Shown: positions 16,208 to 25,597, counted from the stretch's first letter. The stretch is 36,909 bases of DNA from Thiococcus pfennigii (GCF_016583835.1 NZ_NRRW01000037.1:1-36909), one strand, 5' to 3'. Notes: a model not told the origin generated them from the sequence alone. Numbers and translations: made by a program.

Positions 16208-16576
16208 TCAGGCGACCCCGGAGTGCGACGCGACGGTCGCCGCCTCCGTCTTCTCCAACCGACCCTCGCGCAGCGCCTCGATGGCCTCGCGGACCGTGCC
16301 CGAGGCGCCCGTGTAGACGGCGATGCCAGCCGCCTGGAGGGCGCGGAACGCCTTGGGTCCGCAGTGACCGGTGACGACCGCCGTCGGCGCGAATTCGATG
16401 ATGGTCTGCGCACCCTGGACCCCGGCCCCCTGGCTCGCCAGCTGGCCGGAGCCGTTGTCGTGCGCCGACCAGGCGCCGGTCTCCAGGTCGTAGAGGACAT
16501 AGACGGCGGCCCGCCCGAACTGGGGATCGACCGCCGCCTCGAGGGTTCCGGCCTGCGCCGTGATGACGATCTTCAT
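16208..16576 (-). CDS. NifX-like (COG1433) protein from an internal start
   Basis: Same frame as the preceding entry, beginning at ATG 16576. The 122-residue product contains VDPQFGRAAVYVLYDLETG, TIIEFAPTAVVTGHCGPKAF and IAVYTGASGTVREAIEAL, matching the stand-alone length of the family. GGGAG lies 8 bases before the ATG. Two proteins from one frame, or a fusion only, are both possible. VTGHCGP places a Cys/His pair at a likely cluster site. Confidence 0.6.
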   Translation of the reverse strand: MKIVITAQAGTLEAAVDPQFGRAAVYVLYDLETGAWSAHDNGSGQLASQGAGVQGAQTIIEFAPTAVVTGHCGPKAFRALQAAGIAVYTGASGTVREAIEALREGRLEKTEAATVASHSGVA

Positions 16577-16987
16577 CGTGCTGCTCCCATGACTTGCGAT
16601 TGAATCGGCGCAGACGCCGCGACGCCGCCGGCGACGCCCCGCACCGAGTCCGTCCGGCGCGGACCTTTGGCATACACGATTCGACGGCTGCTCGCCGTCG
16701 TCGCGCACCGCGCCGCCCTCGACCCGCAGGGCCTGGCCCAGGACCAGGGCCCCGGCGACCTTCTGGCGGGCACCGGCGAGGATCCGCGACAGGGTCGGAC
16801 GCGAGATCTGCATCCGCTCCGCGGCCGCCTCCTGGTAGAGCCCCTCCAGATCCACGAGCCGCAAGGCCTCCAGTTCGTCCAGGGCCAGCACGACCTCCTG
16901 CAACCGATGCAGCGGCACGCCGGCCGGCTTGTAGTAGGTCGCCTGCGGGCGCTGGCCGATGCGGCGAGGCAAGGGTGGTCTTGGCAT
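16208..16987 (-). CDS. DUF134 (UPF0251) DNA-binding protein in frame with a NifX-like domain
   Basis: Residues 1-95 are a DUF134 protein: MPRPPLPRRIGQRP, LDELEALRLVDLEGLYQEAA and the helix-turn-helix MQISRPTLSRILAGARQKVA. After an Arg-rich stretch (about 96-137) the frame runs without a stop into a complete COG1433/NifX-like domain starting MKIVITAQAGTLEAA (138). The whole is 259 residues. An internal ATG at 16576 with GGGAG upstream could make the NifX part separately. GGAG precedes the ATG at 16987. As the first gene, the DUF134 part probably regulates the operon; its palindromic operator is inferred. A base error or indel in the linker could have removed a natural stop. Confidence 0.7.
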   Translation of the reverse strand: MPRPPLPRRIGQRPQATYYKPAGVPLHRLQEVVLALDELEALRLVDLEGLYQEAAAERMQISRPTLSRILAGARQKVAGALVLGQALRVEGGAVRDDGEQPSNRVCQRSAPDGLGAGRRRRRRGVCADSIASHGSSTMKIVITAQAGTLEAAVDPQFGRAAVYVLYDLETGAWSAHDNGSGQLASQGAGVQGAQTIIEFAPTAVVTGHCGPKAFRALQAAGIAVYTGASGTVREAIEALREGRLEKTEAATVASHSGVA

Positions 16988-17009
16988 CTGGGGACTCCGT
17001 TTGGTCGTA

Positions 17010-17037
17010 ATTATGGACTTATGTTCATAACTGTCAA
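17010..17037 (-). promoter_or_regulatory. Sigma70-type promoter with internal palindrome before the DUF134 gene
   Basis: On the minus strand TTGACA (17032-17037) and CATAAT (17010-17015) are separated by 16 bases. Between them lies TTATGAACATAA (17019-17030), arms TTATG/CATAA with a 2-base centre. The -10 ends 22 bases before the ATG at 16987. The palindrome sits where a repressor would block RNA polymerase; autoregulation by the DUF134 protein is inference. Confidence 0.65.
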
Positions 17038-17167
17038 GTATCGCCAGTGCGCGAGCTATGCCCTGCCCGCGCCTTGAGCTATAGTTACGGTCCGTCCTAC
17101 GGCGCCCAGGAAACCGCCGCCAGCGGGTCGGCGCCGCCTCTTCGAACGGCTCGGCGCGGAGGCCATG

Positions 17168-18148
17168 ATGGCGAGTGCGCTTGAATCGACCCTGAACCCA
17201 TCTCGCCCCAGTCCGCTGGATGGCATACGACTTCCGTTTGCCGTCGCCCTGATGACGGCCGGCATCGGTGCAGCCGCTCAGGCGTCGGAGCCGGACTCCG
17301 CGGCGCAATCGCCCGAGCAGGCGGCGGCGCCAGCCGCCCGGACAGCGAGCGCGACCGAGGTCGCGATCGAACAGATCACCCTCGCACCCAATCCTGTTTG
17401 GCAGGGAGGTGTCATCGAGATCACGACGGAATACCAGGTAGTCCCGCCACCTGGGACGGCCACGGTCGCGGTGACCGAGTCTTGGGCGTTGCTGGATGGC
17501 GGCCGCGAGACCCTGGACTACCATTCCTCCCCCGAGGCGCGCACGCCGACCCATTGGCTCGCCAAGGCATCGCTGCGCATTCCACGCGCCGCGAGCCCCG
17601 GGCGCTACACCATCGTGCACCGCGTCGCCACGACGACAAGCCAGGATCAGCGCACGACCGATTTCATCGTCGCACCGCGCGTCGTCCCGCCCGAGGTCAC
17701 GGATTGGCTCGCACGAGGCCGCACCGCACTGGCGGCCAAACGCCTCCTCACGCCCGAGGACGATGCCGCCGTAACCTACGCCCGACGCGCACTGGCAGCC
17801 GACCCGGGCAATCCGGAGGCGCAAGCACTGCTCGGCGAAGTGATCGACACCTATCTCGGATGGGCCGATGCGCAGATCGGTCGCTACAGCCTCGCTAGAG
17901 CCAGCAGCAATCTATCCAAGGCGCATTCGCTCGAGGCGTACGCGTCGACGGAACAGCAGGGGCGCTACGAAACGCTGCAACGGGAACTGCGGGCCAAGCA
18001 GTCCCAAGCCACCGCGCAGCGCCGCCATGCGACTCAGGCGACCAACGACAGGGAGGAAGAAAAGGGGCTATTCGGCACGCTGAAGCGGCAGCTCAGGTCA
18101 GCTGACTGCGCGATCCAGGGCCTCATCGACCCTGATTATTGCAAGTAG
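17168..18148 (+). CDS. Exported protein of unknown function
   Basis: The 326-residue protein has a long basic n-region then a hydrophobic stretch (LPFAVALMTAGIGAAAQASE), consistent with export. An Ala-rich linker leads to a beta-rich domain (about 70-170: ITLAPNPVWQGGVIEITTEY ... TTDFIVAPRVV) that resembles an Ig-like fold. Then comes an alpha-helical part with TPR-like spacing (YARRALAADPGNPEAQALLG). The end is charged. I do not recognise the family. ATG 17168 is preferred over 17165 because GGAGG (17158-17162) is then five bases away. It diverges from the DUF134 operon. Confidence 0.7.
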   Translation: MASALESTLNPSRPSPLDGIRLPFAVALMTAGIGAAAQASEPDSAAQSPEQAAAPAARTASATEVAIEQITLAPNPVWQGGVIEITTEYQVVPPPGTATVAVTESWALLDGGRETLDYHSSPEARTPTHWLAKASLRIPRAASPGRYTIVHRVATTTSQDQRTTDFIVAPRVVPPEVTDWLARGRTALAAKRLLTPEDDAAVTYARRALAADPGNPEAQALLGEVIDTYLGWADAQIGRYSLARASSNLSKAHSLEAYASTEQQGRYETLQRELRAKQSQATAQRRHATQATNDREEEKGLFGTLKRQLRSADCAIQGLIDPDYCK

Positions 18149-18401
18149 CCGACTCGGGGGCCTCCCGAGATACCTCGTGAAACCCCGCCGCGCAGGGTGC
18201 GGCGAACTGGAAACGGCATCCGTCGCAAAGACGATCGTACCGAGATCGGCGCAAGTCGCCATGGACGTTAGCCGCGCGACCTCGGGCGCTGAGCATCGGT
18301 GCCCGCAGCGTAGCCTTCGTCTGGGTCCGCACCGCGAAGAGAACCGGTTTCCTGGCCCGAGACCACCAGTGGGGGGCGGCAACTTGGTTCACGACGTGGC
18401 G

Positions 18402-18432
18402 CATGTTCAGTCGCCTATCGCAACCGGACATG
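18402..18432. repeat. Short hairpin repeat, copy 2
   Basis: CATGTTCAGTCGCCTATCGC followed by AACCGGACATG matches the pattern at 4172-4202 base for base in most positions. Its core (CAGTCGCCTA) also equals stem H3 of the 767-916 element, so the two families may share a module. The rest of the 18149-18584 gap shows nothing recognisable. Confidence 0.5.
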
Positions 18433-18584
18433 ACAGATGTAGAAGACCGTTCGAGCTGACATCGCGAGCGCGCCGTGAAGGCTGCGCGCGCCGAAAAAGG
18501 CGGGGTCTCCGATCGACAAAGGGGTCGACCGGAGAGGGAAGCGCGGGGACGTCCAGCGCTTCCCGAGTTCGACGGGGTGTCGGC

Positions 18585-18857
18585 CTAGAAGCGCCGCCCT
18601 CGCGACGGCGAGTCGCTCTTCGGCTTGGCCTGATTGACGGTGATGTTGCGTCCGTTCAGATCCGTGCCATTGAGACCCTTGATCGCGGCATCGGCCTGCG
18701 AATTACTGGACATCTCGACGAAGCCGAAGCCCTTGGATTCACCGCTGAATCGATCCGTGATCACATTGACCTGAGAGACCTCGCCGAAGCGGGAAAAGGC
18801 TTCACGCAGATCCGAGTCGGTGACGCTGTAAGGAAGGTTTCCGACGTAAATATTCAT
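18585..18857 (-). CDS. RNA-binding protein, single RRM (glycine-rich cold-shock type)
   Basis: The 90-residue protein is one RRM: RNP2 is IYVGNL (residues 3-8) and RNP1 is KGFGFVEM (about 42-49). The tail KSDSPSRGRRF is basic. Bacterial proteins of this type bind RNA and are often induced by cold. The leader to the next gene on the left is long and lower in GC, including poly-T TTTTTTTCG near 18900, in keeping with a regulated 5' untranslated region. The ribosome-binding site is weak (AGAGTCC). Apart from that leader and a repeat copy at 19115, the 18858-19265 gap has no gene. Confidence 0.9.
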   Translation of the reverse strand: MNIYVGNLPYSVTDSDLREAFSRFGEVSQVNVITDRFSGESKGFGFVEMSSNSQADAAIKGLNGTDLNGRNITVNQAKPKSDSPSRGRRF

Positions 18858-19114
18858 ATTGGACTCTGTAATTCGTGCATCGGTTACGAATTTGCACTAT
18901 CGAAAAAAACCAAGCACAAGAAACTCTTCGACAGCGTAAACGGGATGGTGCCGCAATGAAAAAGGAACATGAACGAACTGCGCACATCTCCGGGGTTGTA
19001 CCGAACCCGAATCACAGGCGATTCACTTCGATCTTGGCATCGCGGCATGCACAGTAGCATGCCACGCTGAGGAAGGCACGCGAAATCTTTTCGCCACCCG
19101 ATGCGAATTCAACC

Positions 19115-19208
19115 CAAGAGCGGTCGTTGTACGATGCCCGAGGTGCGCCGCACAGGGTGTCCGGCAAGGCACAAGGAGGCGCAATAGCCCACTGTTGCAA
19201 CGACTTGC
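19115..19208 (-). repeat. Approx. 94-bp repeat, left inverted copy
   Basis: On the minus strand this reads AAGTCGTTGCAACAG ... CCTTGCCGGACACCCTGTGC ... ACCTCGGGCATCG, aligning over its whole length with 20096-20189 on the plus strand (CCTTGCCGGACACCCCGCGC, AACTCGGGCACGG). The pair flanks the RRM gene at 19266-19832 in inverted orientation. At its edge TGTTGCAACGACTTGCAACA (19193-19212) is an 8-bp perfect inverted repeat, absent from the other copy. Confidence 0.6.
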
Positions 19209-19265
19209 AACACTGCCGCGCGCGACGTGCAGCGAGCGCCTCCGACGACCGCCCGCCGGGCGACC

Positions 19266-19832
19266 CTACTTCTTTCGGGCCGTGATGGGGGGGCGGCCGG
19301 TCTTGCCGACGGCATTGCGCAGATTGAAGTCGTTCGCACAGCCCTCCGCATAGGCCAGCACCTCTTCGCGCGTGCCACGATGCAGGCCGGCCAAGCGGGT
19401 GCGCCCACTCGCCAGGACGTAGCGATACCATTCGCCCCCTTGGCCGTCGTCGGGCATGGCGACCCGCTCGATCGATTCGACCTCGTACTGATACCGCAGA
19501 AGATTGCTCGGCACGGCATCGTCCACGGATGGCGCGACATCCGCTGCACGCCCGTCGGAGACGAGCGGCTCGTGAGTCGCACTGGCCACGCGGCTGACTT
19601 CGATGATCGTGCCCTTGAGGATCCGCCCATCGAGACTGGAGACGGCCTCGGCGGCGGCATCCGGGTCGATATCGACGCGACCGAATCCACGCGCCCCCAG
19701 TTCCGACGCACCCCGATAGAGCCGAACGTCTCCAACGGCACCGTACGTGGAGAAGAGCTCGCGGAGATCGGCTTCGGTCGTCGCCTCCGAAAGATTGGTC
19801 AGATAGAGGGTCGCGGTCAGAGGGGGCGCCAT
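19266..19832 (-). CDS. RRM protein with conserved C-terminal domain of unknown function
   Basis: Residues 5-85 are an RRM: TLYLTNLSEATTEADLREL (RNP2 region) and LGARGFGRVDID (RNP1 region, diverged). The remaining part, about 85-188, has WYRYVLASGRTRLAGLHRGT and REEVLAYAEGCANDFNLR, a block that looks conserved but that I cannot name. A 188-residue RRM protein is unusual in bacteria, where the domain usually stands nearly alone. It probably binds RNA in the cytoplasm. No good ribosome-binding site is visible. Copies of a 94-bp inverted repeat flank it. Confidence 0.8.
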   Translation of the reverse strand: MAPPLTATLYLTNLSEATTEADLRELFSTYGAVGDVRLYRGASELGARGFGRVDIDPDAAAEAVSSLDGRILKGTIIEVSRVASATHEPLVSDGRAADVAPSVDDAVPSNLLRYQYEVESIERVAMPDDGQGGEWYRYVLASGRTRLAGLHRGTREEVLAYAEGCANDFNLRNAVGKTGRPPITARKK

Positions 19833-20056
19833 GAATGAGGTTGGATCCCTGGTTGGTGGGTGGCGAATCCTCGCCGATCAGGTCGGGCGTGCGCGGCGAT
19901 ACGGGCTCTCGATCCCACCCGGGGCACTCGCGAATGGGGGAGACAATCCCCGATCGCCCTGCGCTCGGTCCAGGACCCGGCAGACCCTGAAGTCAACCCG
20001 CCTTTATTACATAGGGCCGCAGACCGATATTACCACCGAACCAGGCATCGATATGA

Positions 20057-21157
<1,101 letters not shown>

Positions 21158-21361
21158 CCAGAAATCGGCCAATCCGTCATCAGGGTCTCGTCATTCATCG
21201 GCTTGCCTGCACTGTGCACAACCTTATGCACAGGCTGCCCACACCGATCGGGGAAAACCTCGTCGACCGCGCGGACACCGACTACAATACTGGGTTTTAG
21301 CCGTTCACCGCGGCGCGCGCCGAGGCCTCGGCCGCCGTCGCAAGCCGGAGTCCGTTCGCCA

Positions 21362-21709
21362 ATGAGAAGCACCACCATCGCCATCCGTTCGATCCTGCCC
21401 GCCGCCCTCGCCTGCGCGGCCCTGCTCGGCGCCTGGACCGCCGCCGCGGACGAGGCGCCGCTGCCGACCTACAGGCTGGAGGACATCGCCGCCCATGCCA
21501 GCCAGGATGACTGCTGGATGGCGATCGACGGTCAGGTCTACGACGTGACCGAACACATCGAGATCCACCCCACGCAGCCGGAGCTGGTCGCCACCTGGTG
21601 CGGCAAGGAGGCGAGCGAGGGCTGGCACACGAAGAACTACGGCCAGCCGCACTCGCCCGCCGCCGAGGCGATGCTCGAGGAGATCCGTATCGGGACCCTC
21701 GCCGAGTAG
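21362..21709 (+). CDS. Exported cytochrome b5-like heme-binding protein
   Basis: A 115-residue product with a signal peptide (IRSILPAALACAALLGAWTA, cleavage near AAADE). The mature part follows the b5 layout: YRLEDIAAHASQDDCWMAID, GQVYDVTEHIEIHPTQPELV, CGKEASEGWHTKNYGQPHS. The axial His residues are probably those in IHPTQP (in place of HPGG) and in QPHS. It would be a periplasmic b-type electron carrier. It is convergent with the histidine kinase gene. A DnaA-box-like TTATGCACA at 21224 in its upstream region is considered incidental. Confidence 0.8.
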   Translation: MRSTTIAIRSILPAALACAALLGAWTAAADEAPLPTYRLEDIAAHASQDDCWMAIDGQVYDVTEHIEIHPTQPELVATWCGKEASEGWHTKNYGQPHSPAAEAMLEEIRIGTLAE

Positions 21710-21720
21710 GCCGGCCGACC

Positions 21721-21734
21721 GGCGGCGCGCCGCC
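21721..21734. terminator. GC palindrome between convergent genes
   Basis: GGCGGCGCGCCGCC is a perfect 14-base palindrome in the 33-base gap between the cytochrome b5-like gene and the end of the histidine kinase gene. It might stop transcription from both sides, but no T-runs flank it. Confidence 0.35.
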
Positions 21735-21742
21735 CACGCGCC

Positions 21743-24169
21743 TCAGGCGCGGCCCGCCCAGTGCAGGACCGTGCCGTGCAGTTCCTTGAGCCCAATGGGC
21801 TTGGTCAGGTAGTCGTCCATGCCGGCCTCCAGGCACTGCTCCCGGTCGCCGGGCATCGCCAGCGCCGTCAAGGCGACGATCGGGGTACGACGCAGGTCCC
21901 GATCGCGGCGCAGCCGGCGCGTCGTCTCCAGGCCGTCCATGCCGGGCATCTGGACGTCCATCAGGATGACGTCCGGGAAGCGCTCGCGCGCCTCGGCGAT
22001 CGCCGTCTCGCCGCTGCCGGCGGTGACGACCTCGCAGCCCTTGGTGCGCAGATAGACGGCGAGCATCTCCAGGTTGCCCTCGTTGTCGTCGACGATCAGG
22101 ACCCGCGGCGGACGCGCCCGCGCCGGCGTGCCCGCTGCGTCGCCCGGGGCCGGCTCCGGGGGCAGCGCCTCGGCCTGCTGGGCCGTCGGATCCCAGGGTA
22201 GGGCGATCTCGAAACGACTGCCCTCCCCGACCCGGCTCTGGACATCAATGCGCCCCTCGTGCAGCTCGGCCATGCCGGAGGCCAGCGCCAGGCCGAGACC
22301 GGTGCCGTCGTACTGGCGCGCGGCCCGGCCATCGAGCTGAACGAAGGGCTGAAAGAGTCGCTCGAACTGCTCCTGCGGGATCCCGACCCCGGTATCCCAG
22401 ACGCCCAGGTGCAGCTCGCGGCGCTCGGGATCGGCGGTGACATCGAGGCCGATCGCGCCGCCCGCGGGCGTGAACTTGACGGCATTGCCGAGCAGATTGA
22501 CGAGCATCTGCTTGAGGCGCCGGCTATCGCCGCGCACGAGCCGGACGCGCGGATCGATCTCCAGCGAGACGGCGAGCCCCTTGCGCTTGGCGGCCGGAGC
22601 GATCAGCCGCAGGCTCGCATCGCAGAGCTGGGCGACCGGTACCTGGTCCCAGCGCAGGGTCATGCGACCCGAGGCGACGCGCGACATGTCGAGGACGTCG
22701 TTGATGAGTTCGAGCAGATGGCTGCCGTTCTCGTGGATCATGTGCACGGCCTTGCGCTGGCGCTCGCTCAGCGGCCCGAGCAGGCCGTCGCCCATCGTCT
22801 CCGAGAGGCCGAGGATCGAGGTCAGGGGCGTGCGCAACTCGTGGCTCATCGCGGCGAGGAACTCGTCCTTGGCCTGCGCCGTGCGGGCCAACTCGACGTT
22901 GGCCCGATCGAGTTCCCGCGTGCGGTGTCGGACCCGCTCGGCGAGCTGGGCGCGCTCTTCGGCCAGCGAGGCATGGGCCGCCCGCAGGGCCGCCTCGGCC
23001 TCCTTGCGCGCCGAGATGTCGGAGAAGGTGACGACGGCCCCGACCAGCCGTCCGTCGTCGTGGATGGGGTTGGAGTGGTACTCGACCGGGAAGGCCGAGC
23101 CGTCGGCGCGCCAGAAGACCTCGTCGTCGACGCGCGCCGGGATGCCCTCGCGATAGGTTCGACTGGCCTTACAACAATCGGCCGCGTAGGGGCGGCCGTC
23201 GGCGTGGGCATGATGCGTCGTCTCGTGCATGTTTCGCCCGATCAGCGCCTCCGGCGACGCATAACCGAGCATCCGCACGGCGGCCGGGTTGCAGAAGATG
23301 CAGGCCCCCTCGGCGTCGACTCCATAGATGCCCTCGCCGGTCGACTCCAACAGCAGGCGCGAGCGCGCCTCGCTCTCGCGCAGGCTCTCGCGCGAGCGGG
23401 CGAGGCTCTCCTGCATCGCCTGGAGTGCCGCGAGCATCTCGGCCTGCTCGCCGCCGCCACCGACCCGGATCGGCGTCGAGAAGTCCCCGGCGCTGACCCG
23501 CCGCGCGATCGCCGTCGCCGTCGCGATCGGCTGGGCGATGGTGCGGTCGACGAGCCAGATCAGGATCGCCACGGCACCTGTCATGACCACGACCATCAGA
23601 AACAGGATGCGGCCCTTGACGGCCCCGATCTCGGCGTCGATCCGGGCGAGGCTCGCGTCCCGCGCGGCGAAGGCTGCGACGAGGATGTCGTCGATCAGAT
23701 CGGTCGGCTCCCGATCGATGCCGCGCACCCGGCGGTCGACGACGAGCTGCGGGTCGGGATCCTCTGCCCTGTAGGCGGTCAGGGCGGCGCGGTAGGCCTC
23801 GCCGAGCCGGCCATGGGCGGCGAGGAACCGCACCGAGATCGCGTAGGCCGGGTCCGTCTCGGCGAGGCGCCCCATGAGCCGCCCGACGACCGCCCGGGTC
23901 TGCCCCTCCTCGTGCTCGAAGCGGTCGAAATAGTCGGCGAAGAGCCGCGCGTCCTGGCCGCGCAGCAGCACGTTCTTCCACTCCTGCACCTGCTTTTTGA
24001 AGTGGACCTGGGCGGTCAGGGCATCGGTGACGATGGCCGCGGCCCGGTCGCGGACTGCGACCTCGCGCTCGTAGACCTGGGTCAGCCGCGCCAGACCGTA
24101 GAGGCCGGCGGCGAGATTGACGACGAGGATCGCGATCAGCCCGGCAGCGAGCTTGGTTCGAATCTGCAT
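21743..24169 (-). CDS. Hybrid sensor histidine kinase/response regulator
   Basis: The 808-residue membrane protein has transmembrane segments at about 7-28 and 187-207 around a helical periplasmic sensor region. A HAMP domain follows (about 208-262), then a PAS domain (about 270-388) and the kinase core: phospho-acceptor His in AAMSHELRTPLTS (H443), N box GNAVKFTP, G1 VWDTGVGIP, G2 GTGLGLALASGMAELHEG. The C-terminal receiver has VLIVDDNEGNLEML and the phospho-acceptor Asp in DVILMDVQMPGMDGLE. No output domain is fused and no partner regulator is adjacent, so its signal and target are unknown. The PAS domain has several Cys (DCCKAS, FCNP), which might hint at redox or cofactor sensing. Confidence 0.93.
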   Translation of the reverse strand: MQIRTKLAAGLIAILVVNLAAGLYGLARLTQVYEREVAVRDRAAAIVTDALTAQVHFKKQVQEWKNVLLRGQDARLFADYFDRFEHEEGQTRAVVGRLMGRLAETDPAYAISVRFLAAHGRLGEAYRAALTAYRAEDPDPQLVVDRRVRGIDREPTDLIDDILVAAFAARDASLARIDAEIGAVKGRILFLMVVVMTGAVAILIWLVDRTIAQPIATATAIARRVSAGDFSTPIRVGGGGEQAEMLAALQAMQESLARSRESLRESEARSRLLLESTGEGIYGVDAEGACIFCNPAAVRMLGYASPEALIGRNMHETTHHAHADGRPYAADCCKASRTYREGIPARVDDEVFWRADGSAFPVEYHSNPIHDDGRLVGAVVTFSDISARKEAEAALRAAHASLAEERAQLAERVRHRTRELDRANVELARTAQAKDEFLAAMSHELRTPLTSILGLSETMGDGLLGPLSERQRKAVHMIHENGSHLLELINDVLDMSRVASGRMTLRWDQVPVAQLCDASLRLIAPAAKRKGLAVSLEIDPRVRLVRGDSRRLKQMLVNLLGNAVKFTPAGGAIGLDVTADPERRELHLGVWDTGVGIPQEQFERLFQPFVQLDGRAARQYDGTGLGLALASGMAELHEGRIDVQSRVGEGSRFEIALPWDPTAQQAEALPPEPAPGDAAGTPARARPPRVLIVDDNEGNLEMLAVYLRTKGCEVVTAGSGETAIAEARERFPDVILMDVQMPGMDGLETTRRLRRDRDLRRTPIVALTALAMPGDREQCLEAGMDDYLTKPIGLKELHGTVLHWAGRA

Positions 24170-24339
24170 GCGATGCGGTCATATTGGGAGACAACGGACC
24201 GCGCCGCCAGGTCGGGCGCACCCGCCCCGCGGTCGCGAACTGACCGCGATTATCGCACCTTCATCGCCGCGTCGGCCGCACCCGGACAATGCCCGCCGCA
24301 GGCCGCGCGACCCGCCGGTCACCGCTCAGCGGGCGTCCG

Positions 24340-24759
24340 TCAACCGAGGATCAGCTCGTAGGCACGACGCAGCAGCGCCAGCTCGAGCGGCGGCAGGGCA
24401 CGCGCCTGGGTCAGGTCGATGAAGGCACCGCCGAGGGTCTCGGCCAGCGCGAGCGGCGGGTCGATCGCGGTGAAGCGCGCAAGGAGGATCTCGATCGTGA
24501 CATCGGCGCTGCGCACCGGGGCGCGAAAGCCCGACTCGATCTCCAGGCTGCCGTGCGCGAGCCCGAGCTCGGCCTCCGCGGCATGCAGCACCGCGAACGG
24601 ATGCCAACTCACCTTCGCCGACCCGCGCGGCCCCGCGTCGAGCTCGGCCTGCGGCGGCAGCGCGGCGAAGCCGCAGACGCCCCCGTACGGCAGCCGCAGG
24701 AAGCGGGTGCGAGCGCTCGTCGGGTGCTTGTGGTACATGATCAGGCGCGAATCGCTCAT
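24340..24759 (-). CDS. Conserved-looking hypothetical protein, 139 residues
   Basis: ATG 24759 (MSDSRLIMYHKHPTSA) is preceded by AGGA at a good distance. The sequence has no signal peptide or transmembrane segment and contains RFLRLPYGGVCGFAALPPQA, SWHPFAVLHAAEAELGL and ESGFRAPVRSADVTIEILLA. Codon use matches the neighbours. I do not recognise the family. It is 80 bases downstream of another unrecognised gene on the same strand, so they may be co-transcribed; the histidine kinase gene follows after 170 bases. Confidence 0.6.
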   Translation of the reverse strand: MSDSRLIMYHKHPTSARTRFLRLPYGGVCGFAALPPQAELDAGPRGSAKVSWHPFAVLHAAEAELGLAHGSLEIESGFRAPVRSADVTIEILLARFTAIDPPLALAETLGGAFIDLTQARALPPLELALLRRAYELILG

Positions 24760-24838
24760 CGCAGGGGTCCTGCCGGGTGCATTGGAAGACATGGCCGCGC
24801 CTCGCCCAAGCGACACGACGCCAGGGCGCGGCGGCCGC

Positions 24839-25240
24839 TCAGCGCGGCATCCGCTCGGCGACGTTGAAGCCGCCGAGGGCCTCGCCCTCCTCGCCGAGCG
24901 GCTCGACCCGCCGGTAGACCAGCCAGCGCCCGTCGAGAAGTCGCCAGGTCGTCAGCGACTCGGCATAGACGGCCGCCTGATAGAACTCCTCGTCATCGTC
25001 CGAGCGCAGCTCCGTCAGGCGGTAGTCGCAGGCGCAGAAGCAGGGGTCGCCGGCCTCGTCGTAGCCGAGGATGCGCGATGCCGCCACCTCGTACTCCTCG
25101 AACACCCGAAAGCGCTGCGGCACGACCACCTGGTGGCGCCACTCGGGTGTGAGCTGCGACCACCAGGGCGGCCGATCGCCACCGTCGAGGGCGGGCGGCG
25201 GCCCGGACGTACGATGGGAGAGGCATTGCGAAGGCGGCAT
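24839..25240 (-). CDS. Hypothetical protein, 133 residues
   Basis: The ATG at 25240 has GGAG nine bases upstream. Features are a Trp-rich early part (PPWWSQLTPEWRHQVVV), a middle segment RFRVFEEYEVAASRILGYDE with a CFCACDYRL Cys triplet, and acidic SDDDEEFYQAAVYAE. It appears soluble. The Cys-x-Cys-x-Cys-like run (C-F-C-A-C) could bind metal, but nothing else supports this. Family unknown. In its upstream region TGTCGCGATGGCGACA (about 25344-25359) is a perfect 6-bp inverted repeat that could be an operator. Confidence 0.55.
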   Translation of the reverse strand: MPPSQCLSHRTSGPPPALDGGDRPPWWSQLTPEWRHQVVVPQRFRVFEEYEVAASRILGYDEAGDPCFCACDYRLTELRSDDDEEFYQAAVYAESLTTWRLLDGRWLVYRRVEPLGEEGEALGGFNVAERMPR

Positions 25241-25597
25241 GAGAGGGGCTCCTGTGGTGACGAAGTCATCGTGACGGCGTGGTGCCGCGGCCGGGGCATC
25301 GCGCTGCTCGCTCGTGCGGGCCACGACAACCGACCGCCACCCTGTCGCGATGGCGACAAGGGGACACCGGCCACACGGCAAGGCCCGGCCGATGCGCCCA
25401 GCCGGCCGGGCTCGGCAAGGTCATGCGCGCGGGCTGGGCACGAGGCGCTAAGCATATAATTCATAAGGCCAAATTTCGGCCGCAGCAGATACGCCCGGCA
25501 CATCCGGTCGCGCACCGCCCCAGGGCCATGCCAGACACCGAAGGGAGGAGCGGGGGTGCGGCCGGTGGAGCACCCCGTTCGTATCAAACCCTTAGCA

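Noticed and set aside
18177-18959. Plus-strand frame crossing the first RRM gene
   Set aside because: It overlaps the well-supported RRM gene antisense and contains no conserved motif.
21213-21232. DnaA-box-like pair TGTGCACAA and TTATGCACA, as for a replication origin
   Set aside because: Only one good match, no AT-rich unwinding region and no dnaA, dnaN or gidA nearby.
22259-24361. 700-codon open frame on the plus strand
   Set aside because: It lies wholly antisense to the histidine kinase gene, which has all expected motifs; long antisense frames are normal at this GC content.
25430-25462. Sigma54-type promoter near GGGCACGAGGCGCTAAGCA
   Set aside because: The GC element lacks the right spacing to a TTGC-type -12 element; only a TATAAT-like string is present without a matching -35.
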